A DNA stretch of 64,000 nucleotides from Cyclobacteriaceae bacterium (GCA_029858965.1 JAOUDZ010000003.1:52429-116428); one strand, 5' to 3'; shown: positions 53,134-62,775, numbered from the stretch's first letter. The notes: generated from the sequence alone by a model not told the origin. Program-made: numbers and translations.

Positions 53134-54027
53134 TCAGGGCTTATCGCTGATAACATATTTATAAATCAGCTCCGAAACATTGGCCATGGCATTGGTCGCT
53201 GCAACTTCGTCTTCCAGGTTCTTGGACAGGATAACCAGGACATATTTCCTGCCATCAGGGAGGAAAACAATCCCTGAATCATGGTGCACACCAACAATAC
53301 TTCCGGTTTTATGGGCGACCTTTACATCTCCTGGTAGCCTGGCTGGGAGGATGGTATTAAATCTTTGATCCAATAAGATGCCAATCATAGCCTGGCAAGC
53401 CTCGGTGCCGACAACTTCCCCCTTGGCCATTTTCTCAAACATCAACATAAGGTCGTATGCTGTAGTCGTATTGGCTAAACCCTTTTCAAAAGCCCTTAAA
53501 TCTTCGACTCCGCGCAATACCATAATATCTTTTGCACCCAAATCCCGCATTGTTTGTGTAACTTCATTTGCATCCACCAACTCAATAATAATATTTGTCG
53601 CAAGATTGCTGCTGACAATAATCATATCGTATACCAGCTCGGACAACAATCGCTTAGTCCCAACTTGCTCGTACAGCGTTCGGTCACTGTCATCTCTGGC
53701 ATTAAGGCTATACGGACTTCCATCCACTATACTCCTGAAATCATTTTTAATCAGAATAGAATCCGACAAAGCGAATTTGCCGGCGGCAGCTTGCTTAAAG
53801 ACTTCAATCATAACCGGAGTCTTCATTGTACTTGCAGCATGAAATATTTCATGCTCACGAATCAAAACCTGTTCATTCGTAGTCAAATCCTTAAAAGCCA
53901 CAGCAAAAATGCCAGTCTGTTGCGAAAGTTCATGCGCAATCTGATCCTCCAATTTTTCCTTTTGCCACTGACAAGAAACGGTAAGCAAGGATAAGACCAA
54001 GAGAAGAATATACCTTAAATAGCCCAA
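53134..54027 (-). CDS. Class A beta-lactamase-like serine hydrolase (lipoprotein, TTG start)
   Basis: 297 residues. Starts at TTG 54027 in front of a lipoprotein signal (LLSLLTVSC, Cys19). Serine motif S66-T-M-K69 (AASTMKTP), an SSN triad (139-141) where class A enzymes have SDN, and HKTGSI as the KTG box. An acidic omega-loop segment RGVEDLRA replaces the usual RxExxLN, so its Asn170 partner is lost. It may be a DD-peptidase-like or esterase-type member rather than an antibiotic-degrading enzyme. Promoter box TAAATTTG at 54052-54059. Confidence 0.88.
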   Translation of the reverse strand: MGYLRYILLLVLSLLTVSCQWQKEKLEDQIAHELSQQTGIFAVAFKDLTTNEQVLIREHEIFHAASTMKTPVMIEVFKQAAAGKFALSDSILIKNDFRSIVDGSPYSLNARDDSDRTLYEQVGTKRLLSELVYDMIIVSSNLATNIIIELVDANEVTQTMRDLGAKDIMVLRGVEDLRAFEKGLANTTTAYDLMLMFEKMAKGEVVGTEACQAMIGILLDQRFNTILPARLPGDVKVAHKTGSIVGVHHDSGIVFLPDGRKYVLVILSKNLEDEVAATNAMANVSELIYKYVISDKP

Positions 54028-54051
54028 TTAGTTACTGGTTCTAATACAAAC

Positions 54052-54059
54052 CAAATTTA
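54052..54059 (-). promoter_or_regulatory. -7 promoter box TAAATTTG of the beta-lactamase-like gene
   Basis: Exact TAnnTTTG on the minus strand, ~24 bp from the TTG start at 54027. It supports the TTG call because the transcript would begin just before it. Confidence 0.5.
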
Positions 54060-54119
54060 CGCATACAATACACTTCTTAATTGCTTACCTTCCGAAAAAA
54101 ATCGTAACCACATCAAGCT

Positions 54120-54554
54120 ATGAGAATATCGTACACTATCCTTCTTCTTTTAAGCGCGGTCCTTACAGGTTGTAATGTAAAAACAAACATAACGACTACA
54201 GATCATGAAGAAAAAACAAAAGAAGTCCTTGACCATCACTGGAAAGCCTTCCAGGCAAATGATCTTGAAGAAACCATGGCAGATTATACAGAAGAGTCCA
54301 TTTTAATTACGCCCGACAGGACCTTTAAAGGACTGGACCAGATTCGCAAGAATTTCGTAGATGCCTTCGTCGCATTCCCAACGGACTCAGCAACCTTGCA
54401 ATTGAACAAATCCATAGTAAGCGAGAATGTGGGCTATATTATATGGCAAGCCAGTACTCCCTCTTTTATTTTAACATTCGCAACGGACACTTTTATTATT
54501 CACAACGGAAAAATAGTTCGCCAAACCTACGCTGGGATAGCAGAACCGTTATGA
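54120..54554 (+). CDS. SnoaL/NTF2-like lipoprotein
   Basis: 144 residues. Lipoprotein signal (LLLLSAVLTGCNV, Cys ~18) then an NTF2/DUF4440-type cone fold: HHWKAFQANDLEETMADYTEESILITPD, KGLDQIRKNFVDAF, and strands ending FATDTFIIHNGKIVRQTYAG. Such domains are enzymes or small-ligand binders; no catalytic Asp/His dyad assigned. Divergent from the beta-lactamase-like gene by 92 bp. Followed by a 458-bp gap. Function unknown. Confidence 0.85.
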   Translation: MRISYTILLLLSAVLTGCNVKTNITTTDHEEKTKEVLDHHWKAFQANDLEETMADYTEESILITPDRTFKGLDQIRKNFVDAFVAFPTDSATLQLNKSIVSENVGYIIWQASTPSFILTFATDTFIIHNGKIVRQTYAGIAEPL

Positions 54555-55012
54555 GCGTTCATAACGTATATGCTGATGGACCAAAAATGGCTCCTCAACA
54601 TTTTAGTGTTGGTTGTTGCGGTTTGTAAAAGCCACAATACTCTCTTTTATAATTTCGCCCGAACCAGGTCCTTCATTATCATCCTACCGCTGGCATATCG
54701 CGATCTGTAACCTGGTCACCACGGCCTGCACAAATTTGCTTTAACCAATCAAGTTGCTGTAAAAGTTTGATCTACAAAATAGTGCACAGGCATACGGCGT
54801 GACGGCGACATAAGTATTCCTAAATGATTTTACAGTTATCCCAGGTCGTATTTCTGTGGAACGCTAGTGCCCATGAGTTCATTGGTAAGTATAAGATTTA
54901 GTTCGGACGCAAGTCAAAAACCAATCCAATTTTTTACCCTGTAATTCATATTGTGCTATTTTTGTACTCTCTTTGTTCGCTTGTATAGCGAAGCCGCCAT
55001 TCATTTGAATCA
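54555..55012. other. 458-bp intergenic region
   Basis: No gene recognised. AT-rich toward the 3' side. Carries the -7 box at 54957-54964 belonging to the EEP-family gene. No strong hairpin found. Confidence 0.45.
54957..54964 (+). promoter_or_regulatory. -7 promoter box TATTTTTG of the EEP-family gene
   Basis: Exact TAnnTTTG, about 49 bp before ATG 55013. No clear -33 element. Confidence 0.45.
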
Positions 55013-56125
55013 ATGAGAATCAAACAGAACAGTATGAAGCACCCCTTTTTAGTGAGGTATTTTAATATTATAGCTTCCATCTTAATAGTGTTATTGTATG
55101 TTGCGGGTAAAATTTCCCCTTCTGAAAAATTCAATCTCTGGATTCTCAGTTTTGCCATTCCCTTTGCCTTAACCGCTAACATTATCTTGCTCCTGGTATT
55201 ACTGTTTTTGAGGAAGAAGTCAACAATCTACTATGTCGTTGCACTCTTTATCGGAAGCCCTTATGTCACAGGTACCATTGGTCTTAAATACCTTTTTAGC
55301 AAGGAATCAGCGCCCGGCTTTTCATTTACTGCAATGAACTATAACTTAGGTGGCTATTACATGATGCCGTATGTGTACAAGGACATGGACAGCGCTAAAA
55401 TTGCCCTAAAAAATTGGCTGCTGCATTCCGACGCCGATATTAAATGTTATCAGGAGTTTGTAAATTCTCCGCGTAGCGAGGAATTCAATATAATTGAGCA
55501 ACTAAGCAAGGACGGGGCTTACTTCTATTTTTCACAAGAGAATGCGACAAAAAATAGTGAATATTCGCAGGAAGGAACCTTGATAATCTCGAAGTTTCCA
55601 ATTGTTTCAAGCGGAGACCTGCTGGCCAGCGAAAATGGTTTTAACAGGATAGCCTATGCCGATCTCCTTATAAAAAAAGACACAGTTCGCATAATAAACG
55701 TTCACCTGGAGTCAATGGGCCTTACCAATTTGGGGCATCACGCTAGAAATCTCAGATCGCTTAAGACAATTGCAGTGATTCTTTTTAGTAAGCTCAAGAA
55801 CGGAGTTTTGGTAAGAAGCACACAAATTAATCAGTTGGCTGCCTTTATCGATTCAACTCCTTATCCCGTCATCTGCATGGGCGATTTCAATGATCTCCCC
55901 TATTCTTATACCTATCAATTGATGAAGGAAAAAATGAAGAATTCATTTGAAGAATCCGGCCGAGGATTTGGATTTACCTATAAAGTGGGCAGGTTAGCAG
56001 GACTTAGGATTGACAATCAATTTTACACGACATCCATTCGTTCTGTAGGGTTTGAAACGCTTGACAGCATTAAATTTAGTGATCATTTTCCCCTATGGGG
56101 AGAATATCAACTAGTGGACCGTTAA
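55013..56125 (+). CDS. Membrane-anchored endonuclease/exonuclease/phosphatase family protein
   Basis: 370 residues. Three hydrophobic segments in the first ~95 residues, then an extracytoplasmic EEP domain: MNYNLGGYYMM, KCYQEFVNSP (metal Glu), RIINVHLESMG, CMGDFNDLPYS (Asp-Asn) and FSDHFPLWGEY (Asp-His). Acts as a phosphodiesterase or nuclease on unknown substrates; typical Bacteroidota membrane EEP. ATG 55013 used; ATG 55034 also possible. Low-GC sequence compared with genes left of 54100. A small gene follows after 25 bp. Confidence 0.88.
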   Translation: MRIKQNSMKHPFLVRYFNIIASILIVLLYVAGKISPSEKFNLWILSFAIPFALTANIILLLVLLFLRKKSTIYYVVALFIGSPYVTGTIGLKYLFSKESAPGFSFTAMNYNLGGYYMMPYVYKDMDSAKIALKNWLLHSDADIKCYQEFVNSPRSEEFNIIEQLSKDGAYFYFSQENATKNSEYSQEGTLIISKFPIVSSGDLLASENGFNRIAYADLLIKKDTVRIINVHLESMGLTNLGHHARNLRSLKTIAVILFSKLKNGVLVRSTQINQLAAFIDSTPYPVICMGDFNDLPYSYTYQLMKEKMKNSFEESGRGFGFTYKVGRLAGLRIDNQFYTTSIRSVGFETLDSIKFSDHFPLWGEYQLVDR

Positions 56126-56150
56126 TAGTTTAGTAATCAAATGCGTTGAC

Positions 56151-56486
56151 ATGAGAGCAGCATTATCAAAAAAAGAAGGCGAAAGAAGAAAGTTCAGCGC
56201 AGTATATTGCAGGCTGGGATCGAAAACCAACTACCATGGATATGCAGCAGAAACTGTTTTGCTGAGGAATGTGATCGACTTGGAGAGCAGGCAGCTTCTT
56301 GCAGATCACATATGGCTTAATTATTCAAAAAGTTTTCAGGAGGCTGGTCTGGTTGCAGGCAAAAAAGTCGAGTTTGAGGCTCGAATAAAACAATATGTGA
56401 AGGGCTATGTTAATACACGGTATAAAATTGACATGCGGACGCAAGACTATAAACTAAGCCATCCAACCAAAGTAAGAATGATCTAG
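56151..56486 (+). CDS. Small conserved OB-fold-like protein of unknown function
   Basis: 111 residues, 25 bp after the EEP gene. The segment FSAVYCRLGSKTNYHGYAAETVLLRNVIDLES, then LLADHIWLNYSKSFQEAGLVAGKKVEFEARIKQYVKGY and LSHPTKVRMI at the end resemble small proteins (~100 aa) widely found in bacteria and their mobile elements, with an OB-like beta-barrel that could bind nucleic acid. Rich in Lys/Arg (basic). No function can be stated. Confidence 0.75.
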   Translation: MRAALSKKEGERRKFSAVYCRLGSKTNYHGYAAETVLLRNVIDLESRQLLADHIWLNYSKSFQEAGLVAGKKVEFEARIKQYVKGYVNTRYKIDMRTQDYKLSHPTKVRMI

Positions 56487-56602
56487 TTTTAATTCATGCA
56501 CTGCTCCCTAAAAAGATACCTTATCAATTAAACACATTAGTTTTTACAAGGTCGAGATGTTAAGTAATCTCAATTGTTATCTTTATGCCGATTTGCAAAT
56601 AA

Positions 56603-58381
56603 ATGATAAAAGAAGTTCATCATATCGTTAGTAAACCAATCGTTTATCTTCAGGATAAAATCTCACCACGACAGTTTTTTATTCTTTCCAGTATTCTAGT
56701 TGGTCTGTCTTCCGGAATGGCCGCCATAATGCTTAAGTATTTTGTGCACTCCATCGAATCGTTTGTTACGTATTACTCCAACCATTATGAAAGATTTCTG
56801 CTGTTTGCCCTATTCCCTATCATCGGAATTTTAGTAACGGTTTTGTATGTCAAGTATGTTCTGAAAAATGAGTTTCACAAAGGCACCGCTGAAATTGTGT
56901 ATGCCATCGTGAAAAAGTCCAGTCTGATCCAATTCAAGGAAATGTATTCGCATATGATTACCAGTGCCCTGACAGTTGGTTTTGGAGGATCGATGGGATT
57001 AGAGTCACCAATGGTTAGCACGGGCTCGGCCATAGGCTCAAATTATGGACGGACCTATAATCTTTCTTACAAAGATCGCACAATCCTGCTTGCCTGTGGG
57101 GCATCGGCGGGTATCGCTGCCGCATTCAATTCCCCTATCGCGGGTGTGCTGTTTGCTGTAGAAGTCCTCCTGACCGATATCAGTGCTACGGCATTTATCC
57201 CATTAATAATCTCGGCAGCTTCCGGCGCATTGCTTTCTAAAATAATACTGCAGGAAGGTGTTATTCTCTCATTCTCCTCCCTGACCGAACCATTTGATTA
57301 TCGCAATGTGCCATTTTACATTGCGCTGGGAATCTTGGCAGGCCTATTGTCATTATACTATTCTCGGATGTTTACTTATGTAGAGGCAAAAATGCATAAG
57401 TTCAAAAAGAACTGGACAAGAATACTCAGTGGTGGCTTAATGCTATTCGTATTGCTGATTTTGTTTCCTCCCCTGTTTGGGGAGGGATACGAGACCATAA
57501 AAATGCTTTCAACGGCACGGACACAGGAACTTATAAGCGCGAGTTTGCTTCGTAATTTCATTACATCCGACATCTACTTGCTTCTTTTCCTTGGGGCGCT
57601 AATGTTTTTGAAAACTGTTGCAGCGGCGATCACACTTGGAAGTGGCGGCAATGGCGGTAATTTTGGTCCCTCCCTTTTTGTGGGCGCTTATCTCGGTTTC
57701 GTTTTTGCCAGGCTCAATAATTTACTGGGCTTTGCATCTATTCCTGAAACGAACTTTACGCTGGTAGGAATGGCCGGAATATTGAGTGGTGTTTTTTATG
57801 CTCCATTAACTGCCATATTCCTGATTGCAGAAATCACAGGGGGATATGATTTGATGATACCCTTGATGATCGTATCAGCATTGAGTATTACTGTGACGCA
57901 CTATTTTGAGCCACTTTCCATGGATGGTAAAAAACTTTCTACAATGCTAAACCTCACTGTGGAGAACAGGGACAAATTTCTATTGAGCAAGCTTAATCTA
58001 TCAGCACTCATTGAAACCAACTTCTCCGTTATCAAACCTGAGGAGCCACTTCAATCCCTGATTAAGGTTATATCCACTTCCAGCAGAAATACATTTCCCG
58101 TTATCGACGAGAATAATGAACTTCAGGGTATAATTCACATGGATAATATCCGAACCATAATATTTAATCCAGACAAACACGAAAAAATACTTGTGAAAGA
58201 TTTAATGAGCAAGCCCTTAGCGGTTATCATGCTCCATGAAAATCTGCACGACGTTCTGAAGAAGTTTGATGAAACAAATCAGTGGAACTTACCCGTTGTT
58301 AAAGATAAGAAATACCTGGGCTTCGTTTCGAAGTCCAGTGTGCTGACAAAGTACAGATCAGAGCTTTTGAAGTCTGTTTGA
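56603..58381 (+). CDS. ClC-family chloride channel/antiporter with CBS pair
   Basis: 592 residues. Many membrane helices across ~25-450 and CBS domains at ~475-590 (RNTFPVIDENNELQGIIHMD, WNLPVVKDKKYLGFVSKS). Ion-path motifs: GLESPMVSTGSAIGS (the gating Glu of GxExP retained), AAAFNSPIAGVLFAVE and GSGGNGGNFGPSLFVGAY (GxFxP-like). Conducts or exchanges Cl-; CBS may sense nucleotides. TATCTTTA (56578-56585), one base off the -7 box, is 18 bp upstream of ATG 56603. Convergent with the TolC gene by 8 bp. Confidence 0.93.
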   Translation: MIKEVHHIVSKPIVYLQDKISPRQFFILSSILVGLSSGMAAIMLKYFVHSIESFVTYYSNHYERFLLFALFPIIGILVTVLYVKYVLKNEFHKGTAEIVYAIVKKSSLIQFKEMYSHMITSALTVGFGGSMGLESPMVSTGSAIGSNYGRTYNLSYKDRTILLACGASAGIAAAFNSPIAGVLFAVEVLLTDISATAFIPLIISAASGALLSKIILQEGVILSFSSLTEPFDYRNVPFYIALGILAGLLSLYYSRMFTYVEAKMHKFKKNWTRILSGGLMLFVLLILFPPLFGEGYETIKMLSTARTQELISASLLRNFITSDIYLLLFLGALMFLKTVAAAITLGSGGNGGNFGPSLFVGAYLGFVFARLNNLLGFASIPETNFTLVGMAGILSGVFYAPLTAIFLIAEITGGYDLMIPLMIVSALSITVTHYFEPLSMDGKKLSTMLNLTVENRDKFLLSKLNLSALIETNFSVIKPEEPLQSLIKVISTSSRNTFPVIDENNELQGIIHMDNIRTIIFNPDKHEKILVKDLMSKPLAVIMLHENLHDVLKKFDETNQWNLPVVKDKKYLGFVSKSSVLTKYRSELLKSV

Positions 58382-58389
58382 GCGTTTAC

Positions 58390-59853
58390 CTATCTGCTAT
58401 CCGCAATCGGATTATACAGGTATTTTTGCCTGGCGAAGTCATACAATGTTAAGCGCCGCAATTCGAAGTACGCAGTCCAAAAAGATTTCAACGCCACAAT
58501 ATAGCTGCGCTTTGCATCATCCTTTTCCTTGAGTGCAATATTAAGATTAGTAATATCAATCTTTCCTATCAGATAGCGGTTCTGCGCAACATTATAACGC
58601 TCAAAGGCTACTTCATCAGCTTTCTTGGTAATCTCAATTTGAAGTTTTAACATTTCGAACTGCCTTACCTGTGTTAATATTGTTTGCTCAAAAGTGACCT
58701 CATCCTGGGTAATAAGATAATCCGTTAGCCGCTTGTTTGCATAGGCACTCTGCATCATCGACCGTCTACGACCCCAATCCAGAAGAGGGATATTAAAAGT
58801 GAAGTTCACAAACTGTTGCCGTGCCGGGTTCTGGTAGAGATCACCCAGATTTGCGCCAACGCTGTTCAACCCAAATCCTCCGGTTAAGTTTACATTGTAG
58901 CGTTGACTCTTTGCCTGGGCAACAATAGATTCCGCCTCTGCCTTCCGCCTTTCAAACGCAATGTAAGCTGATCTCGTTTCGCGTGCATATTTTAACGCGT
59001 CGTCCTCATTTACAATGATTATGGGGATTTCATCAGGCAGCTTCAAATCGAAACTTTCTCCTGTACGAAGGCCAATGTAAGTACGCAATTCCAGGCTTGA
59101 CGTTTGAAGATTTAACTGAGCCTGTGCAACTTCCTGCCTGGAACGCAGTAATTGCAATTCAACCTGCAAAAGTTTATCCAACGACGTTGTTCCGATGTTA
59201 TACCGACCCTGTTCTATTTTATAAATCGTGTCATTATTGGCAAGATTATAGAGCGCAATTTGCTGGTCTACTTGTGCCTGGAGCACGTTAAAAAAATTAT
59301 CTACTGCATCACGGGCAATGGCCTCCATAGATTCCGCGTAGTCCCGTTTTGATTCTTCGTATCGGATGGGCTGGATACGCTTGTCCCATTTATACTGATT
59401 GTAGGAGAAAATGGGCTGGCTGAGCCGAATATTGAATGTAGATCCATTCCATTGGGAAGTATTATCAACATAGTTGTTAAAATAGTTATATATGGAATTT
59501 ACGGAAACAGTTCCCCCTGTCCATTGGACCGGCTGCTGGAGTGCAAAGTTTATTCCTGGATTAAGTTGATTTACCTGAAGATACTTGATTGATCCATCCG
59601 GCTGAAGGATAGGACTAAAACTGTTATTATACAACGCCCCTGCATTATTGCTGATAAGTCGTACCTGGGGGTTATAGTTACTTCGAAAATTACGGTATTG
59701 CCAATACCGGTTTTCGCGCCTGGTTTCTGCTATCTTAAAATCAGGTGACTGAGACTGCGATCGATCGATAATGTCAGTTATGGTCAAGACATTTTGCGCC
59801 TCACCCTGTAAATAGCCACAAAGCATGAGGAGAACGAGAAGAAGTTTATTCAT
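58390..59853 (-). CDS. TolC-family outer-membrane efflux protein
   Basis: 487 residues from ATG 59853. Signal peptide ~1-20 (LVLLMLCGYLQGEAQ), then two TolC repeats: helical blocks QVDQQIALYNLANNDTIYKIEQGRYNIGT and QLRSRQEVAQAQLNLQ, and later FERYNVAQNRYLIGKIDITNL. Forms a trimeric outer-membrane duct. The start codon overlaps the permease gene's stop (8 bp). An upstream extension to 59910 lies in the permease coding sequence. Part of the HlyD-permease-TolC set at 62561-58390. Confidence 0.93.
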   Translation of the reverse strand: MNKLLLVLLMLCGYLQGEAQNVLTITDIIDRSQSQSPDFKIAETRRENRYWQYRNFRSNYNPQVRLISNNAGALYNNSFSPILQPDGSIKYLQVNQLNPGINFALQQPVQWTGGTVSVNSIYNYFNNYVDNTSQWNGSTFNIRLSQPIFSYNQYKWDKRIQPIRYEESKRDYAESMEAIARDAVDNFFNVLQAQVDQQIALYNLANNDTIYKIEQGRYNIGTTSLDKLLQVELQLLRSRQEVAQAQLNLQTSSLELRTYIGLRTGESFDLKLPDEIPIIIVNEDDALKYARETRSAYIAFERRKAEAESIVAQAKSQRYNVNLTGGFGLNSVGANLGDLYQNPARQQFVNFTFNIPLLDWGRRRSMMQSAYANKRLTDYLITQDEVTFEQTILTQVRQFEMLKLQIEITKKADEVAFERYNVAQNRYLIGKIDITNLNIALKEKDDAKRSYIVALKSFWTAYFELRRLTLYDFARQKYLYNPIADSR

Positions 59854-61204
59854 AGCGCAAGGAAGTAATGGGATCCTGGCTTGCTGCCCGGCGAGCTGGA
59901 GCAATGCCAAATATCAGCCCTACCGTGGCGGCCACCCCAAAAGATAAGATAATAGATGAAAAAGTAACAACAGTTGGAATATTTGCGAATTCAGAAACGA
60001 TAAACGCCATGGTAACACCAATAAAAACACCAATAAGACCTCCGGATACACTGATCATAATGGCTTCAAACAAAAACTGCTGCACAACATCACTTTTCTT
60101 CGCACCTATGGATAACCGCAAGCCAATTTCCTTAATTCGCTCTAGCACCGAGGCCAACATAATATTCATAATGCCAATTCCACCCACCAGAAGAGATATC
60201 CCCGCAATGGCACCCAGCACATAATTAAAAATATCGTTTGTGCGTTGCTGCTGCTTTAATAATAATTCAGGAATTTCAATTTCATAATCAATTACACCAT
60301 AGTGTTTCCGCTCCAGCAGTCGCGAGATGATTTCAGCAGTCGGCGTCAACCGTTCTGTCGCACCCACCTGGATCACCAGCCGGTCGAGCTGATGGTAATT
60401 CGATTTGTCCTGTTCCTGTTCCTCAACTTCGGAGCCTACATTGCCCCTTCCACGGCTTCGTTGTCCAGCAAGTCGTAGTTGTTCACTCGTAATCTTATCA
60501 CGGTTCTTGTACCGAATCAAAACCGATTGTAATGGAATGTATATGTCCATATTAAAATCTCGGATGCCCAGTTTACTAATACTTGCATCAGAAACCATGC
60601 GTTCGTTCAGAAGCCCCACGATCGTGAGCCAATGCCTGCCAACTTTGATGCTCTTGCCAATGGGATCTTCGGTAGGAAAGAATTTCGTTTTTATGGCATA
60701 GCCAATTATGCACACGGGGGCGCCTAATCGAATTTGTTCCGGATTGAACATCTGCCCTTCATTCAAATAAAAATTATAGATGGTAAAATAGCTTGGTTCA
60801 ACGCCGACCAGCTTTGCTGATCTTCTAAGACCTTCCCGAATAACATAGGTATCAATAATAATCTCCGGGCTTATTTTACTAACGCCGGGAATAGTAGCTT
60901 CAATACTTTGAACATCACGTACAGTTAGCCCAGGCGAAAATTTCTTTTTTTCACGTTGGCCAACTTGCTCCTCTATTTTCTCTTCCTCTTGTTCAACAAT
61001 GGGTTTGACAACAATATTATTGACACCCACCAGCTTGATCTGCTCCAGGATTTCCTGTTGCGCGCCATTGCCTATCGCCAGCATGGCAATGACCGCTGCG
61101 ACGCCGAAAATTATACCAAGGGCGGTTAACAGAGACCGTACCTTGTTTGCAATAACCGCATCAACAGCAATATACAGATTGGCTAATAAGCGTTGTGAAA
61201 ACAT
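59846..61204 (-). CDS. MacB-type ABC permease without ATPase domain
   Basis: 452 residues from ATG 61204. MacB_PCD/FtsX architecture: N-terminal helix (SLLTALGIIFGVAAVIAMLAIGNGAQ), a periplasmic domain (~55-330), and three C-terminal helices (GGIGIMNIMLASVLERIKEIGLRLSIGAKK is the signature loop). No nucleotide-binding domain is fused, unlike E. coli MacB. The periplasmic part holds a charged insert (~75-100: EQEEEKIEEQVGQREKKKF). Couples with the HlyD protein and TolC genes on both sides; the ATPase must be elsewhere. Substrate could be peptide or lipid. Confidence 0.9.
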   Translation of the reverse strand: MFSQRLLANLYIAVDAVIANKVRSLLTALGIIFGVAAVIAMLAIGNGAQQEILEQIKLVGVNNIVVKPIVEQEEEKIEEQVGQREKKKFSPGLTVRDVQSIEATIPGVSKISPEIIIDTYVIREGLRRSAKLVGVEPSYFTIYNFYLNEGQMFNPEQIRLGAPVCIIGYAIKTKFFPTEDPIGKSIKVGRHWLTIVGLLNERMVSDASISKLGIRDFNMDIYIPLQSVLIRYKNRDKITSEQLRLAGQRSRGRGNVGSEVEEQEQDKSNYHQLDRLVIQVGATERLTPTAEIISRLLERKHYGVIDYEIEIPELLLKQQQRTNDIFNYVLGAIAGISLLVGGIGIMNIMLASVLERIKEIGLRLSIGAKKSDVVQQFLFEAIMISVSGGLIGVFIGVTMAFIVSEFANIPTVVTFSSIILSFGVAATVGLIFGIAPARRAASQDPITSLRYE

Positions 61205-61214
61205 CCGATTACGA

Positions 61215-62561
61215 CTAATTACTAGATACAGCTGTGGGGACGACAACGACAGGAGCCCCATCCTTCTTCAGATTATCTTTTTCCGGTTCAGCTTTCTTTC
61301 TCTTACCATCCATTTCCTTCAACAGGTTTATATTATCTCCTTCCAAGCCTGAAGGAATAGACAAATGGACACGGTCACTTTCCGTGAGCCCGCTCAGAAT
61401 TACAACATCGTTCGCATTTGTATCCCCTATCATGACCTCCTGCTTTACCGTTGTCATGCCCTCCTTTTTGTACACATAGGTAACAGTATCGGCCTGATTG
61501 TGCAGACACTCCAAAGGAATGAACAAAGCGTCATCAATTACCTTGGCAATTATCTTATTGCTTGTTGTCATTGATGGTCGCAAGGTGGGATCTGTACCAT
61601 CAATTTCAACCGCCACCTCAAAAACCTTTGCATCCGAATTCGGACGCTGCTCACCAACATTGGCAACCCGTGTTACGACACCCGAGAGCTTTTTGTCCGG
61701 ATATGCATCCAACCCAATTTCAACCTTCTGTCCGGCAATAACTCTTCTTACATCTACTTCATTTACATAAGTCTTGGACATCATTTTTGTCAAATCAGGC
61801 AGCGTAGCTACCGTTGGATCCCATACACGAATCTGCGACCCCCCCTTGATTGGTTTACCATCATTACCTTTTGTGTAGATTACCATGCCCGGTTCAGGGG
61901 CAAGAATCGTGAAGGATTGCAGCAACTGACTCATCGCATTAAATTCATTTTGCACCTTGCGGAACTCCGCTGATTGCGCCTTCATCTTCTCGGCATTCTG
62001 ACGTTTCTTGATCTTGTAGTTTTCCCTTGCCTGCTCATACTCGCGTGCTGCGCGTTCGTAGTTTATCTCAGCTTGCTTAATGGTGGCAGGTGGTTCAAAT
62101 TTGGATTGCTCCAGGATTATTCTCTTTTCATCTACTGCATATCTTAAATTAATCACCTGATCCCGAGCCTCACGCAAGAGAAGCGTTGTGTCCAGTTGGG
62201 TCTGAACAAACTCTGCGTTTTCCTTTTCCAGTTCAATCTGCTTTGCACTAAACTTATTTTGAAATTCGGAAGGATCCAGCGTAGCCACCCAATCCCCTTT
62301 CTTCACTACTGTTCCTTCATCAATGATACTTTCAATTGATAATTGCCAGATTTGAAAATCACGCAGTCGCGTCGGACCCAATATTTTAACTGAATTTTTG
62401 GCTTCCAATTCGCCCGTGGTTTCAATTTCGATCTTGAAGGGGCCACGCACAACCTCAGTAATTATATCCGCAGTTGCCCCAGAACTTTTACCTCCCAGGA
62501 AAAAGTAAACGATTAACAGTACTGCAACTGCCCCTGCGCCAATAAGTAAGTTTCTTTTCAT
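61215..62561 (-). CDS. HlyD/MacA-type periplasmic adaptor
   Basis: 448 residues from ATG 62561. Single N-terminal membrane helix (LLIGAGAVAVLLIVYFFLGG), barrel-sandwich parts at KIEIETTGELEAKNSV and GMVIYTKGNDGKP, and a long coiled coil (~115-230; EKENAEFVQTQLDTTLL, EQARENYKIKKRQNAE). C-terminal strands EIGLDAYPDKKLSGVVTRVANVG and FIPLECLHNQAD follow. Bridges inner permease and outer TolC. A longer frame to 62615 is rejected. It is first of three genes, stop 10 bp before the permease start. Confidence 0.92.
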   Translation of the reverse strand: MKRNLLIGAGAVAVLLIVYFFLGGKSSGATADIITEVVRGPFKIEIETTGELEAKNSVKILGPTRLRDFQIWQLSIESIIDEGTVVKKGDWVATLDPSEFQNKFSAKQIELEKENAEFVQTQLDTTLLLREARDQVINLRYAVDEKRIILEQSKFEPPATIKQAEINYERAAREYEQARENYKIKKRQNAEKMKAQSAEFRKVQNEFNAMSQLLQSFTILAPEPGMVIYTKGNDGKPIKGGSQIRVWDPTVATLPDLTKMMSKTYVNEVDVRRVIAGQKVEIGLDAYPDKKLSGVVTRVANVGEQRPNSDAKVFEVAVEIDGTDPTLRPSMTTSNKIIAKVIDDALFIPLECLHNQADTVTYVYKKEGMTTVKQEVMIGDTNANDVVILSGLTESDRVHLSIPSGLEGDNINLLKEMDGKRKKAEPEKDNLKKDGAPVVVVPTAVSSN

Positions 62562-62740
62562 GCGGTATTTCCTGTCTATGAAGATGGCAGAGTGCTGCTG
62601 TAACGCAAACCACAACTGTGCCTGTACGCGGCTGCAGCGCTAGCACAACCCTCCTATTGAGATTATATACCTAAAACTAAGCAAATCGTTTCAATTCGAC
62701 ATGCCACTAACATAATATTACAACTAACGGGAATAAAAAG

Positions 62741-62775
62741 TGCCGGCATTCACAGTATCGTCGCGAATGCCGGCA
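62741..62775 (-). terminator. Rho-independent terminator of the secreted protein gene
   Basis: Perfect 11-bp stem TGCCGGCATTC / GAATGCCGGCA, 13-nt loop, followed on the minus strand by CTTTTTATT, and 15 bp after the stop at 62791. It insulates the next operon (starting at 62561). Confidence 0.82.

Noticed and set aside
53134..54027. Calling the serine hydrolase an antibiotic-resistance gene
   Set aside because: SSN and the altered omega loop make beta-lactam hydrolysis doubtful; kept as beta-lactamase-like.
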